64,000 nt of DNA, from positions 22,481,457 through 22,545,456 of the forward strand of contig OX439135.1 of assembly GCA_949318235.1 (NCBI GenBank), given 5' to 3'. The translations under genes were made by a program, and so were the position numbers. The stretch comes from Ecdyonurus torrentis. Taxonomy: Eukaryota > Arthropoda > Insecta > Ephemeroptera > Heptageniidae. How positions within the stretch are numbered: position 1 is the first letter of the stretch; every line of letters begins with the position of its first letter. The notes under the pieces are model-generated. The model ran no database searches and was not told the origin of the DNA. It saw nothing but the letters and a program-made list of their open reading frames with translations. Below, piece after piece: positions 37,189 through 47,170 of this stretch.

Positions 37189-38200
37189 GATGTAACAATG
37201 ATATTTCAAAAAATACATTTTATAAATAGAGCATTAGAGCATCTACAATATGTAATAAATTACAAATTGACTTAATGCATGACTTCTTTAAAATGATCAA
37301 ATAATTATACCTTAGTAAAAAAAAAATCAATCAATCAATATGTAAGTTTTTACTAAAATCTAATATGTTGTGTTAGCTTTTTCCTGTATCTAATATCTTT
37401 TGCTTGTACTGTGTGTACCTGGTACACAAACTTCATTGTATTGGACAGATATGTCTTTATTTGGAAACTACATCAATAAATCAAATTAAATATATGTAGT
37501 TAAGGCTACCTGTAACATAGTGACCCGAACCCTAACTATTTTAGCATAGAATATGTAGCATGTAAGCCGACTGCCGGCGCCACGCCCACCTTGGTTTTTA
37601 AGTCTAGCGCGCCCGCTTATCACAGACAAAAAAATAAGACTATCGTAGCGCGCATTTAGCCTTCAAAAATATAGAACAAGAGAAAATTTGTTTATTGTAT
37701 AATTTGTAAGATTGAATGAAGAAAATTATGCAAATAAAGTGCGTAGGCAAAGGCAGAAGGTAGGAAAAGATTATATTTTACTAGTTTAAGGTCTATTTTA
37801 TCGACTCATGCTATTGTCAAAGCAATTATATAGTATTTTTATTTACTAAAGTTGTGTTAAAGTTAGATGAAAATAATTGCTTCGACAATACATGAATCTT
37901 ACGTGCGAACTTCTTTTGCACACTATGAATAATTATGATTTAAGTAAAATATGAATAATATAACATAAGCGCGGATCAATTTTACGGTATATAATGTCAG
38001 TTTATTAAATAACCATGAAAGGGGTGGGAGTTTTTTCAATCATAAAATAAGTATTTTTTATATATAGTTTTTGGGACGAAAGGGTTTACATAATATCCCG
38101 TCAGACGTCGCCGCAAGCAACAAATGCAGCGCTTGCGCACAACCCCGAGGCGATGTAACAAAAAGGATCAACAACGACGGAGAAGTCGCAGTCAGTCCAG

Positions 38201-39410
38201 CCCACACAGCACTGAATGACCTTTAGATATCCTACGTATATCCCAAAATATATCCCATTTATCTCCGCTGAAGGTCCACAGAAAATCCAAATGTCCCGCC
38301 CGCTGGAATATACCATGTAGATCTATGGGATATATTAAAAAAAGTACATTTAATGTTAAATTAAATGCGATATGATAGAAAAAATTTGGGGGTTTTGGGG
38401 GGTGGGGGGTATATAGGCAATGTATTTTTTAACTTTGTTTTCAGTATTTTCCCAATTTTACATGGGCAAATAATAACCCCCAACTCCCCCCCCCCCCCAG
38501 GTCCGGGGAAGTGCTATTGGTGTGCGGTGTGCGTGCCCAAGTCCGAAAATATTAATGACTTGTCAAAGTTGTGTGATTTCATTTAACATGGGCAAACCCC
38601 CAACCCTCCCCCCCCCCCAGGTCGGGGGAAGGGCTTTTGGTTTTTGCCCAAGTCAGAAAATATTCATGACTTAAAGTTGTGTGTCTTCCACTGAGACACG
38701 AAATTGAAGGATATAACATGGATATTCGGAGGATATTATTACCACAACTTTTCAGTCTGACTTAAAAAGTTAGAGATGGATTTTCAAAATTAAATTAAGT
38801 TAATTAATTATTAAAATTGTAGTTGTTTTATGATTTGAATTGTTTGCTTATAATTAAATGCACAAAACCCATACTTTATACTATTTTAAAATTAATTATT
38901 TAGCACGATATAAAAAAATTAGCATCATTTAAAATTCACAAATAAACGCTGCCCCCTGGTGGATATACCTATGGATATTTGGATATTTTTGGGATATCTA
39001 ATGGATATAAAAATTTAAAATATTAAAGTGACTAAAAAAATCAAATAGCATGAAATATAACTTTAAGGTAAATAAATTCATAACATATATCATAAAATCT
39101 CTCAATAAAACTAATTTTGTGAGTGAAATTTTATATATCCACTCTTGCATATTCTATGGATATACCAGTGGATATAAAAAAATTGCCCCAAAATATATTT
39201 ATTGATTAAAATTATAAATAAAACATAATATAATTGTCAGCTCATGAGAAAAACGGGTTGAAAATAAGTAGATAATTAATTTTGGATTTGTTTTTTTATA
39301 TACAAGCTAAATATCCCATAGACATTCAAGGTTCATATAAAATGGACGGGATATATTTTGGATATTGGGATATCCAATGAATATCTATTGGATAAACCGT
39401 GCTGTGTGGG
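38201..39410. mobile_element. Nested non-coding TIR DNA element (1210 bp) inside the 5' LTR
   Basis: Perfect 12-bp terminal inverted repeats CCCACACAGCAC / GTGCTGTGTGGG, continuing as looser inverted similarity, bound a 1210-bp AT-rich insert absent from the 3' LTR. A 2-bp AG duplication flanks it (38199-38200, 39411-39412). The interior has no credible ORF but is rich in GGATAT/ATATCC words at both ends, which look like subterminal repeats. A poly(C)-containing duplicated stretch lies at about 38475-38650. The superfamily is not assigned: 2-bp TSD and CCCACACAG ends fit no family I can name with confidence. Confidence 0.9.
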
Positions 39411-39523
39411 AGGTTATTCGAACATGAAGCTTCTCTCTTGAGTTGTGACATACGAATAACTTGGGTTGAGTGCCTTTCTGGGACTTAGAATCTCAAGCAA
39501 TATTATTACTTGGGACTTTATAG

Positions 39524-39790
39524 TTATTGGGTGGATACGCCCGAGACGGACAGAAACTTTACGTTTCGCGGAAGTCTAAGGCATAGGACATTCTGTGGTC
39601 GGACAAACAGCTCGAAGAGCAGTTGCGAAAGAACGCGGAATTTAGGGAGTAAAATCATTAGCTATTGGGGGTCACGTTGTTGGCGGACAGATGCTTTACG
39701 CATGGCGGAAGTTAACGACATAGAACATTCTGTGGACGGACAAACAGCTCAAAGAGCAGTTGCGAAAGTACGCGGAATTTAGGGAAAAAT
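39524..39790 (+). repeat. Two-copy 137-bp tandem repeat inside the LTR (5' copy)
   Basis: Two adjoining units align with a 137-bp offset (for example CGGACAG at 39547 and 39684, and the shared GGACAAACAGCTC segments). The pair also lies in the 3' LTR at about 44037-44303. A 90-codon open frame crosses both units in different frames, so the repeat, not coding, probably explains its openness. Confidence 0.75.
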
Positions 39791-40381
39791 CAGTGGGGAC
39801 TTGCTATATCAACGTGGGTTATCTGCCATTTAGCCGTGCTATTTCCGTTTTTATATAGCAAATTCAATATATTCAGATTAAAATAACAGGTAATTTTGTC
39901 ATCCAATTAGAGTTTGCGAAATTGATCGCGCTTATCATAATTTAAGTTCGTTTTATAATTGCCATTTTAAACTTTGCTTTTGTTTTAATTCAAAGGAGAG
40001 AGAATAATTAGCGATTGAAGCGCTTAAACATATTGTAATTGTTCAAATATTTAATATAAAAAATAATAAACTTTTTTTTCGGCAAAATAATAATAAATTA
40101 TTATTTTATTTCATCATTTAAAACTTCCCTAGACTAACATTGAACCCAGAGGTTTATATTATATAGCTTGAGTCAGACAGGGTGGACATTAGACGTCTCC
40201 CCGCACCATAAGTTACATAGGCATTTAGCTATATAGCAGCCAGGTAAGGCTCAGGCTAGGTGTACTCGTCGTGAATAGGTCCAGCTTTGATTGTTATATC
40301 ATTCATAGGTTAAAATTTATACAGGCCAGTATAAGAAAGCTGATAAATAAAGTCAGGACTTGTCGCGGCCTGTTACAAGTG

Positions 40382-40399
40382 TGGGCAGCTGTCCGGGAT
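40382..40399 (+). other. Candidate tRNA primer-binding site of the retrotransposon
   Basis: TGGGCAGCTGTCCGGGAT lies 4 nt after the 5' LTR. TGG would pair with a tRNA CCA end, and CCGGGAT resembles the complement of a T-arm. The donor tRNA was not identified. Confidence 0.5.
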
Positions 40400-40816
40400 T
40401 AAATCAGCTTTCAATCACATTGCGATTTGCGAAAACCGCATAATTTTAGCTGTTTAATTAAGCGTAAAAATTCAATTATTTTTAATCTCCTCCTTCTCTC
40501 TCACGAGTAGTAAGTAGAGAGTCCCGGCACAGTAAATTTCAGTTAACGTAATAGCTTTTTTCTGAACATTATAGCGGTGAATTAAAACCGTGTTACATTT
40601 AATATATTGCAATTGACAAAATATTGCGATTTTTATATAGGCGCTTAACGTTTCATTTGCACTTACGCAATTTTGTAAAATATATATAATAGCAAATTTT
40701 GCTGATTTTTACATATATTGGACAGACAAAATTACCGAAATGACATTTATAAATATGCGCGAATTGTTTCGCAAACATTTTTCGCGAAATTTCGCAACTT
40801 TTAAAAGTGCGTAAAA

Positions 40817-42286
40817 ATGGCTTATATTGGCAAATTACCCCCGGAGGATGTGTTTTTGTTCCTCCAACGACGGGGGGTACGTCAAAGAAGCCCCAACATT
40901 GGAAGAGACCGATTTGAGCATGACATTGGTCAGTGGGCGCCAGCTCATTACCCGGCTTACACACCAGTAGAGTCGACGAGATTGACCCAATGGAGCGAGC
41001 GCACAACTGCATACGTTGACAATCTTGCAAAACTGAACCATAGCGCTGATAGGGTCATGACAGGTGCTACACACCGTAGCGATCAAGTTAGAACACCACT
41101 GGCCGAAACACCAACATACGCTCAGCGGTATCAAAATCACAGGGGCAGACCACCCAGAGAAACAACTGAACCACACAACTATTGTTTTGAAACAATAAAT
41201 GCTGTGTTGATAGAACTTACCGCGCTATTGACCAAACTGGTACATACCCTTACACCTGACACTGAAGAAGCAGAATACAACACAATTCATCGTTCACAAG
41301 AGCAGGTGAGGACCAACCATGAAGTCAATACAAAGACCCCAGAGACAGACAGCACAGAGTATCGACAGCCACATGAGACATTGGGACAACAAACAACATG
41401 GCGACAAGATACGTCTGAGCGATTCAGTACCACAGCAGTAACCAACAAAACTGATCGCACTTACCCTACCTTAGGGAGTGGGGAAGAGTTGCTCTGGGAG
41501 GAAGTGCGCCAACTTAGACAAGAACAAGACGAAACCCTCTCTCAGTACATTATGGTCATTGATGAATATTTTAACATGTCAAACCCGCAAGAGCTAGATC
41601 ACGTGCGAGTAGAGGATATAAAAAACAAGGCGTTACCTGAATATCAGCCGTACCTACGTGACTATTATCCCACGCTACGCGACTTTGCGGAACACGCTAT
41701 CAAAATTGATGACAGAATAAGACGAATAAAAAGATCTCTACAGCATACATCGGTAGACCAAAGTGTAGAACCAGCACTTGCATTCATTCCATCTGCCCAA
41801 GTGAAACCTAGAGTTCGTTTGCAAGCAGCAGAGGGATGCAGGGAGACAGGTCATAGTTCTTCCTATTTTACCTCAATAGGTAATAAAGAAACGAAGAAAG
41901 GTCAAGACCAAGATACATTAGTATCTAACAAGAAAGTTACCATCATTATGTCTAGAGAACAATACGAGCATAATTTAAAAAATCAACCTCTAGATTACAG
42001 CAGTGAGAGGTATAACAATTGCAAAACGTGGTCACTTGGTCATGAGTACAGAGAGCCAATACGTGGTCATGAACCAAGCAACGAGTTGCAGCACAGACGG
42101 AGCCAATCATATGATTGCGAGAGGCGCTTGAGATATGATGACTCACAAAGTGGACACAACTCACGCAACGCACAATATGAACCATCGCAAACTAAAAGAG
42201 CAAGGGACATTTCCGCCAAAGGGTCAGAGAGTCTTAAGCAATTAGACGATCCAAAAAACGTGATTGCGAATCCCTCTCGCAACTAG
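40817..42286 (+). CDS. gag: Gag-like protein of the LTR retrotransposon (489 aa)
   Basis: A 489-codon ORF with a low-complexity, Thr/Gln/Glu-rich hydrophilic N-terminal half. Residues about 225-305 (LRQEQDETLSQYIMVIDEYF and onward to a PTLRDFAEHAIKIDDRIRR-type end) have the pattern of the retrotransposon Gag capsid domain of Gypsy-type elements. No complete CCHC zinc knuckle is present; only a CRETGH remnant-like motif is seen near residue 340. The C-terminal part is rich in Arg, Ser and Tyr. The ORF is intact and its end overlaps the protease frame by about 49 nt. It would form the particle shell for element RNA. The N-terminal half is not recognised. Confidence 0.8.
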   Translation: MAYIGKLPPEDVFLFLQRRGVRQRSPNIGRDRFEHDIGQWAPAHYPAYTPVESTRLTQWSERTTAYVDNLAKLNHSADRVMTGATHRSDQVRTPLAETPTYAQRYQNHRGRPPRETTEPHNYCFETINAVLIELTALLTKLVHTLTPDTEEAEYNTIHRSQEQVRTNHEVNTKTPETDSTEYRQPHETLGQQTTWRQDTSERFSTTAVTNKTDRTYPTLGSGEELLWEEVRQLRQEQDETLSQYIMVIDEYFNMSNPQELDHVRVEDIKNKALPEYQPYLRDYYPTLRDFAEHAIKIDDRIRRIKRSLQHTSVDQSVEPALAFIPSAQVKPRVRLQAAEGCRETGHSSSYFTSIGNKETKKGQDQDTLVSNKKVTIIMSREQYEHNLKNQPLDYSSERYNNCKTWSLGHEYREPIRGHEPSNELQHRRSQSYDCERRLRYDDSQSGHNSRNAQYEPSQTKRARDISAKGSESLKQLDDPKNVIANPSRN

Positions 42287-43173
42287 AAGAGGGGGATTCG
42301 AAACTAAAACTTAACAATGGAAATATCAAACCTAAAGAATATGATGGCAGGACGGCAGCAATGCATGACATAGGGATAACCCAGTGGTCACAATTTAGCC
42401 GCCAGTTCACTGACAATGCTGATGAAGAGATGCCACCATATGAATCTTGCTTGAAAATAAAAATTGCTGATGAGACATATGACGCCTTATTAGACAACGG
42501 ATCACCAGAAAGCATTATATCTGCGGAACTCGTTACCTTACTGGAAAATAAAAGAATCAATATACATGAGGCGAACAAAACTATCAAACTGCCCGAGTAT
42601 AACTCTACCATCACAGGTGCTATAATCTGCCAGATTTCGTGGAGTAGCAGCAACGAAGATCAGCTGTTCCAGGTGCTCACAAATCTCGACGTCACAAACT
42701 TCATAAATGACATCGAACCCAAGACACTATTGTTTGATGCACCAGAATTTATTGGCACTCAAAAGCCTTGGAACAAGAACTCAAGAGTCATTCTTGAGGA
42801 GATACTGGGTAAATTGACAAACTACGACGCCACGGTCAAAGAAAAAGGGGACATCTATACCCCACGACGAAAGACGCAAAGAGTTCCGGCCGATAAACCA
42901 TATGATCCAGGAAAGACTAAACCAATTAAGCCACAACTTCTAAAGGTTTCCCAATTAATACATTACCTGCTTATGCAAAAGGTAATGCAAGGATCACAAA
43001 GAGCAGAGACGCAAAACAAAGAACAACAAACGTCTACGCCAAAAGGCAAAAAGAGAAACAGTTGGGACGCCGAGAAACCGAGAGCACGACAAAACTGCCC
43101 CTACAAGAACACAGTAATTGGAGGGGAAGAGAAGACGATGACCAACGCAAGAACACGGACCAGAGATTGCTAG
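42238..43173 (+). CDS. Retropepsin-like aspartic protease ORF in the -1 frame relative to Gag
   Basis: The frame is open from 42238 to the stop at 43171-43173. An AUG exists at 42361, but expression is more likely by -1 frameshifting at 42253-42259. The active-site loop reads YDALLDNGSPESIIS, with the catalytic Asp codon at 42493; retropepsins normally have DTG or DSG, so DNG is unusual. A partial match to the family's hydrophobic-hydrophobic-Gly pattern follows (LLFDAPEFI), with the usual glycine not evident. The C-terminal third is basic and Lys/Arg/Gln-rich and unlike reverse transcriptase. Family role: it cleaves Gag during particle maturation. Whether this version is active is unknown. 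Confidence 0.72.
   Translation, partial: AIRRSKKRDCESLSQLEEGDSKLKLNNGNIKPKEYDGRTAAMHDIGITQWSQFSRQFTDNADEEMPPYESCLKIKIADETYDALLDNGSPESIISAELVTLLENKRINIHEANKTIKLPEYNSTITGAIICQISWSSSNEDQLFQVLTNLDVTNFINDIEPKTLLFDAPEFIGTQKPWNKNSRVILEEILGKLTNYDATVKEKGDIYTPRRKTQRVPADKPYDPGKTKPIKPQLLKVSQLIHYLLMQKVMQGSQRAETQNKEQQTSTPKGKKRNSWDAEKPRARQNCPYKNTVIGGEEKTMTNARTRTRDC
42253..42300 (+). promoter_or_regulatory. -1 programmed ribosomal frameshift signal (slippery site plus hairpin)
   Basis: Heptamer A AAA AAC at 42253-42259 sits in the Gag reading frame as xxA AAA AAC. A 7-nt spacer (42260-42266) follows. Then comes a 12-bp stem, 42267-42278 with 42289-42300 (CGAATCCCTCTC / GAGGGGGATTCG, one G-U pair), and a 10-nt loop holding the Gag stop codon. 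The layout matches known gag-pro frameshift sites and moves ribosomes into the protease frame. Confidence 0.88.
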
Positions 43174-43221
43174 CAAAGTGAAATTCAAGTCTCCAAAGAA
43201 GCCTTAATGTTCACTTGTTTT

Positions 43222-43231
43222 AAGGGGAGGG
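43222..43231 (+). other. Polypurine tract of the retrotransposon
   Basis: AAGGGGAGGG ends 3 nt before the 3' LTR, the standard position for plus-strand priming. Confidence 0.8.
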
Positions 43232-43234
43232 TAA

Positions 43235-44890
43235 TGTAACATAGTGACCCGAACCCTAACTATTTTAGCATAGAATATGTAGCATGTAAGCCGACTGCCG
43301 GCGCCACGCCCACCTTGGTTTTTAAGTCTAGCGTGCCCGCTTATCACAGACAAAAAAATAAGACTATCGTAGCGCGCATTTAGCCTTCAAAAATATAGAA
43401 CAAGAGAAAATTTGTTTATTGTATAATTTGTAAGATTGAATGAAGAAAATTATGCAAATAAAGTGCGTAGGCAAAGGCAGAAGGTAGGAAAAGATTATAT
43501 TTTACTAGTTTAAGGTCTATTTTATCGACTCATGCTATTGTCAAAGCAATTATATAGTATTTTTATTTACTAAAGTTGTGTTAAAGTTAGATGAAAATAA
43601 TTGCTTCGACAATACATGAATCTTACGTGCGAACTTCTTTTGCACACTATGAATAATTATGATTTAAGTAAAATATGAATAATATAACATAAGCGCGGAT
43701 CAATTTTACGGTATATAATGTCAGTTTATTAAATAACCATATAAAGGGGTGGGAGTTTTTTCAATCATAAAATAAGTATTTTTTATATATAGTTTTTGGG
43801 ACGAAAGGGTTTACATAATATCCCGTCAGACGTCGCCGCAAGCAACAAATGCAGCGCTTGCGCACAACCCCGAGGCGATGTAACAAAAAGGATCAACAAC
43901 GACGGAGAAGTCGCAGTCAGTCCAGGTTATTCGAACATGAAGCTTCTCTCTTGAGTTGTGACATACGAATAACTTGGGTTGAGTGCCTTTCTGGGACTTA
44001 GAATCTCAAGCAATATTATTACTTGGGACTTTATAGTTATTGGGTGGATACGCCCGAGACGGACAGAAACTTTACGTTTCGCGGAAGTCTAAGGCATAGG
44101 ACATTCTGTGGTCGGACAAACAGCTCGAAGAGCAGTTGCGAAAGAACGCGGAATTTAGGGAGTAAAATCATTAGCTATTGGGGGTCACGTTGTTGGCGGA
44201 CAGATGCTTTACGCATGGCGGAAGTTAACGACATAGAACATTCTGTGGACGGACAAACAGCTCAAAGAGCAGTTGCGAAAGTACGCGGAATTTAGGGAAA
44301 AATCAGTGGGGACTTGCTATATCAACGTGGGTTATCTGCCATTTAGCCGTGCTATTTCCGTTTTTATATAGCAAATTCAATATATTCAGATTAAAATAAC
44401 AGGTAATTTTGTCATCCAATTAGAGTTTGCGAAATTGATCGCGCTTATCATAATTTAAGTTCGTTTTATAATTGCCATTTTAAACTTTGCTTTTGTTTTA
44501 ATTCAAAGGAGAGAGAATAATTAGCGATTGAAGCGCTTAAACATATTGTAATTGTTCAAATATTTAATATAAAAAATAATAAACTTTTTTTTCGGCAAAA
44601 TAATAATAAATTATTATTTTATTTCATCATTTAAAACTTCCCTAGACTAACATTGAACCCAGAGGTTTATATTATATAGCTTGAGTCAGACAGGGTGGAC
44701 ATTAGACGTCTCCCCGCACCATAAGTTACATAGGCATTTAGCTATATAGCAGCCAGGTAAGGCTCAGGCTAGGTGTACTCGTCGTGAATAGGTCCAGCTT
44801 TGATTGTTATATCATTCATAGGTTAAAATTTATACAGGCCAGTATAAGAAAGCTGATAAATAAAGTCAGGACTTGTCGTGACGTGTTACA
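43235..44890 (+). repeat. 3' LTR (intact, 1656 bp)
   Basis: Starts TGTAACATAG directly after the polypurine tract and ends CGTGTTACA before the TACC duplication. AATAAA at 44859-44864. It serves as the empty-site reference for the insert in the 5' LTR. Confidence 0.93.
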
Positions 44891-45104
44891 TACCTATATA
44901 AAGAAAACACACCGATTTTTTTTTTTTTTTTTTATTTATTTTGTAGTCGATCCGGCGAATAACAATAAGAATAACATTGAAATTTGAAAGTACTTAGTTT
45001 TAATTTTTCCTAATGGAGATTTATTGGTTTAAAAAATTTCTAGAAATTTTTCTATATAGAGCTTAAAACACGTAAAAGTATGTCTAGTATTTCTCATTTT
45101 CTCA

Positions 45105-45258
45105 TTTAAATTTCTCCGAAATCGGTGTGGAGTAGTTTTCTCAAAAATCGCATTAAAAAAAAAACAAAAAAAAAAACGCTTTTCCTCATAAGCGTAATGT
45201 TAAATTAGGGGACCTTTATAGATTTCCCCGCGCGCTAAACCGATAAGCTCCATTATCT
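45105..45258 (+). repeat. Interspersed repeat J, uninterrupted copy
   Basis: Same order of words as at 1-305 without the MITE. A related third copy lies at 45985-46140. An internal poly(A) block varies in length between copies. Confidence 0.6.
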
Positions 45259-45825
45259 CCAAAACTTGAATTGCAACCTATAAAATAAATAAGCTATAAC
45301 CCACGTTCCTTAGTTTTTGGGCTATAATTTCATATATAACTTTGTGAAATTACGAAATTATTAATTTCATTTAAATTGAGATAAGCTCTGATGCACACCG
45401 CGGTATTTTTATTATTATTATTATACAAATTATTTTTGTAAGCAAATTTTTTGAAACAAAAGACATCACTTATCGCTCTTCCGTCGTAAAAGTGCAATAA
45501 AATAAGTATGTACTAAAATTTCTCTTAGAATTTTGAGAATTCAAAAATACTTGCATTTTATATGCATCCCATTCAAAATTTTAAGATAAATTTAAAAAAA
45601 AAAACTAAGACAACTTCTAATTTTCAATGTATTTCTTATGAAATTAGCAAACTTAACGGACTACCATTGTCTCTCAGATTTTTTTTTTTTTTTTTTTTTG
45701 CCTTTTTGTGGACTGCCTGTCTTTTTTTAGGATACCTTGGGCCTTGATGATATAGCTAATCACAAGTCAAAGGAAAAAAGAAGAAGAAGAATGCTCACTT
45801 CGATATCAATAGCTTCATTCTATAA

Positions 45826-45918
<93 letters not shown>

Positions 45919-46034
45919 AATAAAATCTTGAAAGATCTCCAAAATGCAAAATGTATGTCCAGTATACGTATTCCTTATTAAATATTTCAATATTTCCAGA
46001 ATCAGTGTAGTAATTTTCTCAATAATCAATAATC

Positions 46035-46069
<35 letters not shown>

Positions 46070-46356
46070 TTTAATTCTGCGCAATGTTAATTTAGGGGAC
46101 TTGCTTTTCCCACACTCTATACCTGCAATAAGCTCCATTTGTCACTTTTTTTTTCTTTTTCTTTCTTTCTTTCTTTGCTATGAAAATTTAAAATTACTGC
46201 AATAAGGCTAGAAAAATTGAAATTCGGAATAAATATATTATCCCGAATACATTTTTAAGTATTATATAAAAAAAAGCTTATTGAAAAAATAAAAATTAAT
46301 AGTTTACTTTTATATATAGAAGTAATTTTTTTTCTACCCTGCCATCAGCTCAGAAT

Positions 46357-46527
46357 GCATAGGAACAACTACATATTTTGGGGCTTACATACTATAAGAG
46401 ATTTTGCTTACATCCGCTTCCGTTTTGACGTACTGCGCATGCTTATATAGTTAAGTCGAATAAACGGAAGTGGATGTGAACAAAATCACTTCAAAACAGT
46501 TGCTGCTTATCAGTGATATCAGTCAAT
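46357..46527. mobile_element. Palindromic MITE family A, copy 4
   Basis: TTACATCCGCTTCCGTTTTGACGTACTGCG and inverted partner AACGGAAGTGGATGTGAACAAAATCACTT, diverged ends. Confidence 0.7.
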
Positions 46528-46536
46528 TATTATTAA

Positions 46537-46873
46537 AACCATAGACCATATAAAACATCATGTGCTTTTTAATGAATAAACATGAATAAAAATGGGATCT
46601 TCAAAACTGTTGACAATTTTTTACCAGAATGTTAATGTAGCCCCACTAGAGATCGTGAAAATTATGTAAAGTATGCAATTTGCGTGGCAATTCATGTTTA
46701 TGACGTCAGAAACATGCAAAAATTAGTATGAAAATGTTGTGCGGATTGCATAAAATGAATTTTCTTATCACTGCTACGGAGCTACAGTTGGGTTTTGAGA
46801 CAAACTAAAGTTATTTATGTAAGTCACATCAAGCAGTGATATAAATGCTTATGCTTTTCTCTGGTCTATTCCT
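46537..46873 (-). mobile_element. MITE family E, copy 5
   Basis: TTAA at 46533-46536 and 46874-46877; TGACGTCA at 46701-46708. Confidence 0.85.
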
Positions 46874-47022
46874 TTAATATTTAATATTTTGCAACCTTTT
46901 TTCTACATTTTTTTTATGTCTTTTACTTCCCTAGCAAAAATTATCATTTGAATTTTCAAAAAAATTATCAATTGATCTACACTCTGAATATCAATTGAAA
47001 ATTGGGACTAATCTCCATTCAT

Positions 47023-47170
47023 TTTAATGGTCGATCCACTAAAATGAGTGGTGATGTCATCTCATTTTTACGGTCGATCCACTAAAATGAGTGGTGTTGT
47101 CATCTCATTTTTACGGTCGATCTACTAAAATGAGTGGTCATCACATCTCATTTTAATGGTTCAGATCATT
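47023..47170. repeat. 43-bp tandem repeat in element P
   Basis: GGTCGATC recurs at 47029, 47072 and 47115, exactly 43 bp apart, each followed by ACTAAAATGAGTGGT. Confidence 0.9.

Larger units (their letters stand above)
32930..37506. other. Intergenic spacer between the SLC46-type gene and the retrotransposon
   Basis: Very AT-rich with poly(T) runs (33318-33342, 33816-33839, 34180-34221, 36141-36165). It holds repeat L-like copy 2 (35190-35517), a TTAA-flanked MITE (35522-35850) and an hAT-type MITE (36728-37188). The stretch 37376-37496 ends ATCAATAAATC and may be a retroposon tail. No gene recognised. Confidence 0.7.
37511..40377 (+). repeat. 5' LTR, interrupted by a nested DNA element
   Basis: It matches the 3' LTR nearly base for base from TGTAACATAG to TGTTACA, except for 1212 bp (nested element plus AG duplication) after position 38200. 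The net length difference of 1211 bp is explained by that insert and one single-base indel (near 38021 versus 43741). A polyadenylation hexamer AATAAA lies at 40346-40351, close to the LTR end, implying a very short U5. Confidence 0.93.
37511..44890 (+). mobile_element. Non-autonomous LTR retrotransposon encoding Gag and protease only
   Basis: Two long direct repeats (37511-40377 and 43235-44890) begin TGTAACA and end TGTTACA, and are flanked by a 4-bp target duplication TACC (37507-37510 and 44891-44894). After a 4-nt gap the internal part starts with a TGG-led primer-binding-site candidate. It then carries a Gag ORF, an overlapping protease ORF and a polypurine tract directly before the 3' LTR. 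The internal region is only 2857 bp and has no reverse transcriptase, RNase H or integrase ORF in any frame, so it must rely on another element's enzymes. Apart from a nested insert, the LTRs differ at only about half a dozen positions, indicating a recent insertion. Ends, TSD length and Gag fold suggest the Gypsy superfamily, but without pol that is inference. Confidence 0.93.

Noticed and set aside
39510..39782. 90-codon ORF, present again at 44023-44295
   Set aside because: It lies in the LTR, crosses the two repeat units in different frames and has no recognisable domain.
40653..42653. Antisense ORFs opposite gag and pro
   Set aside because: Shadows of the sense ORFs; no motif or start support.
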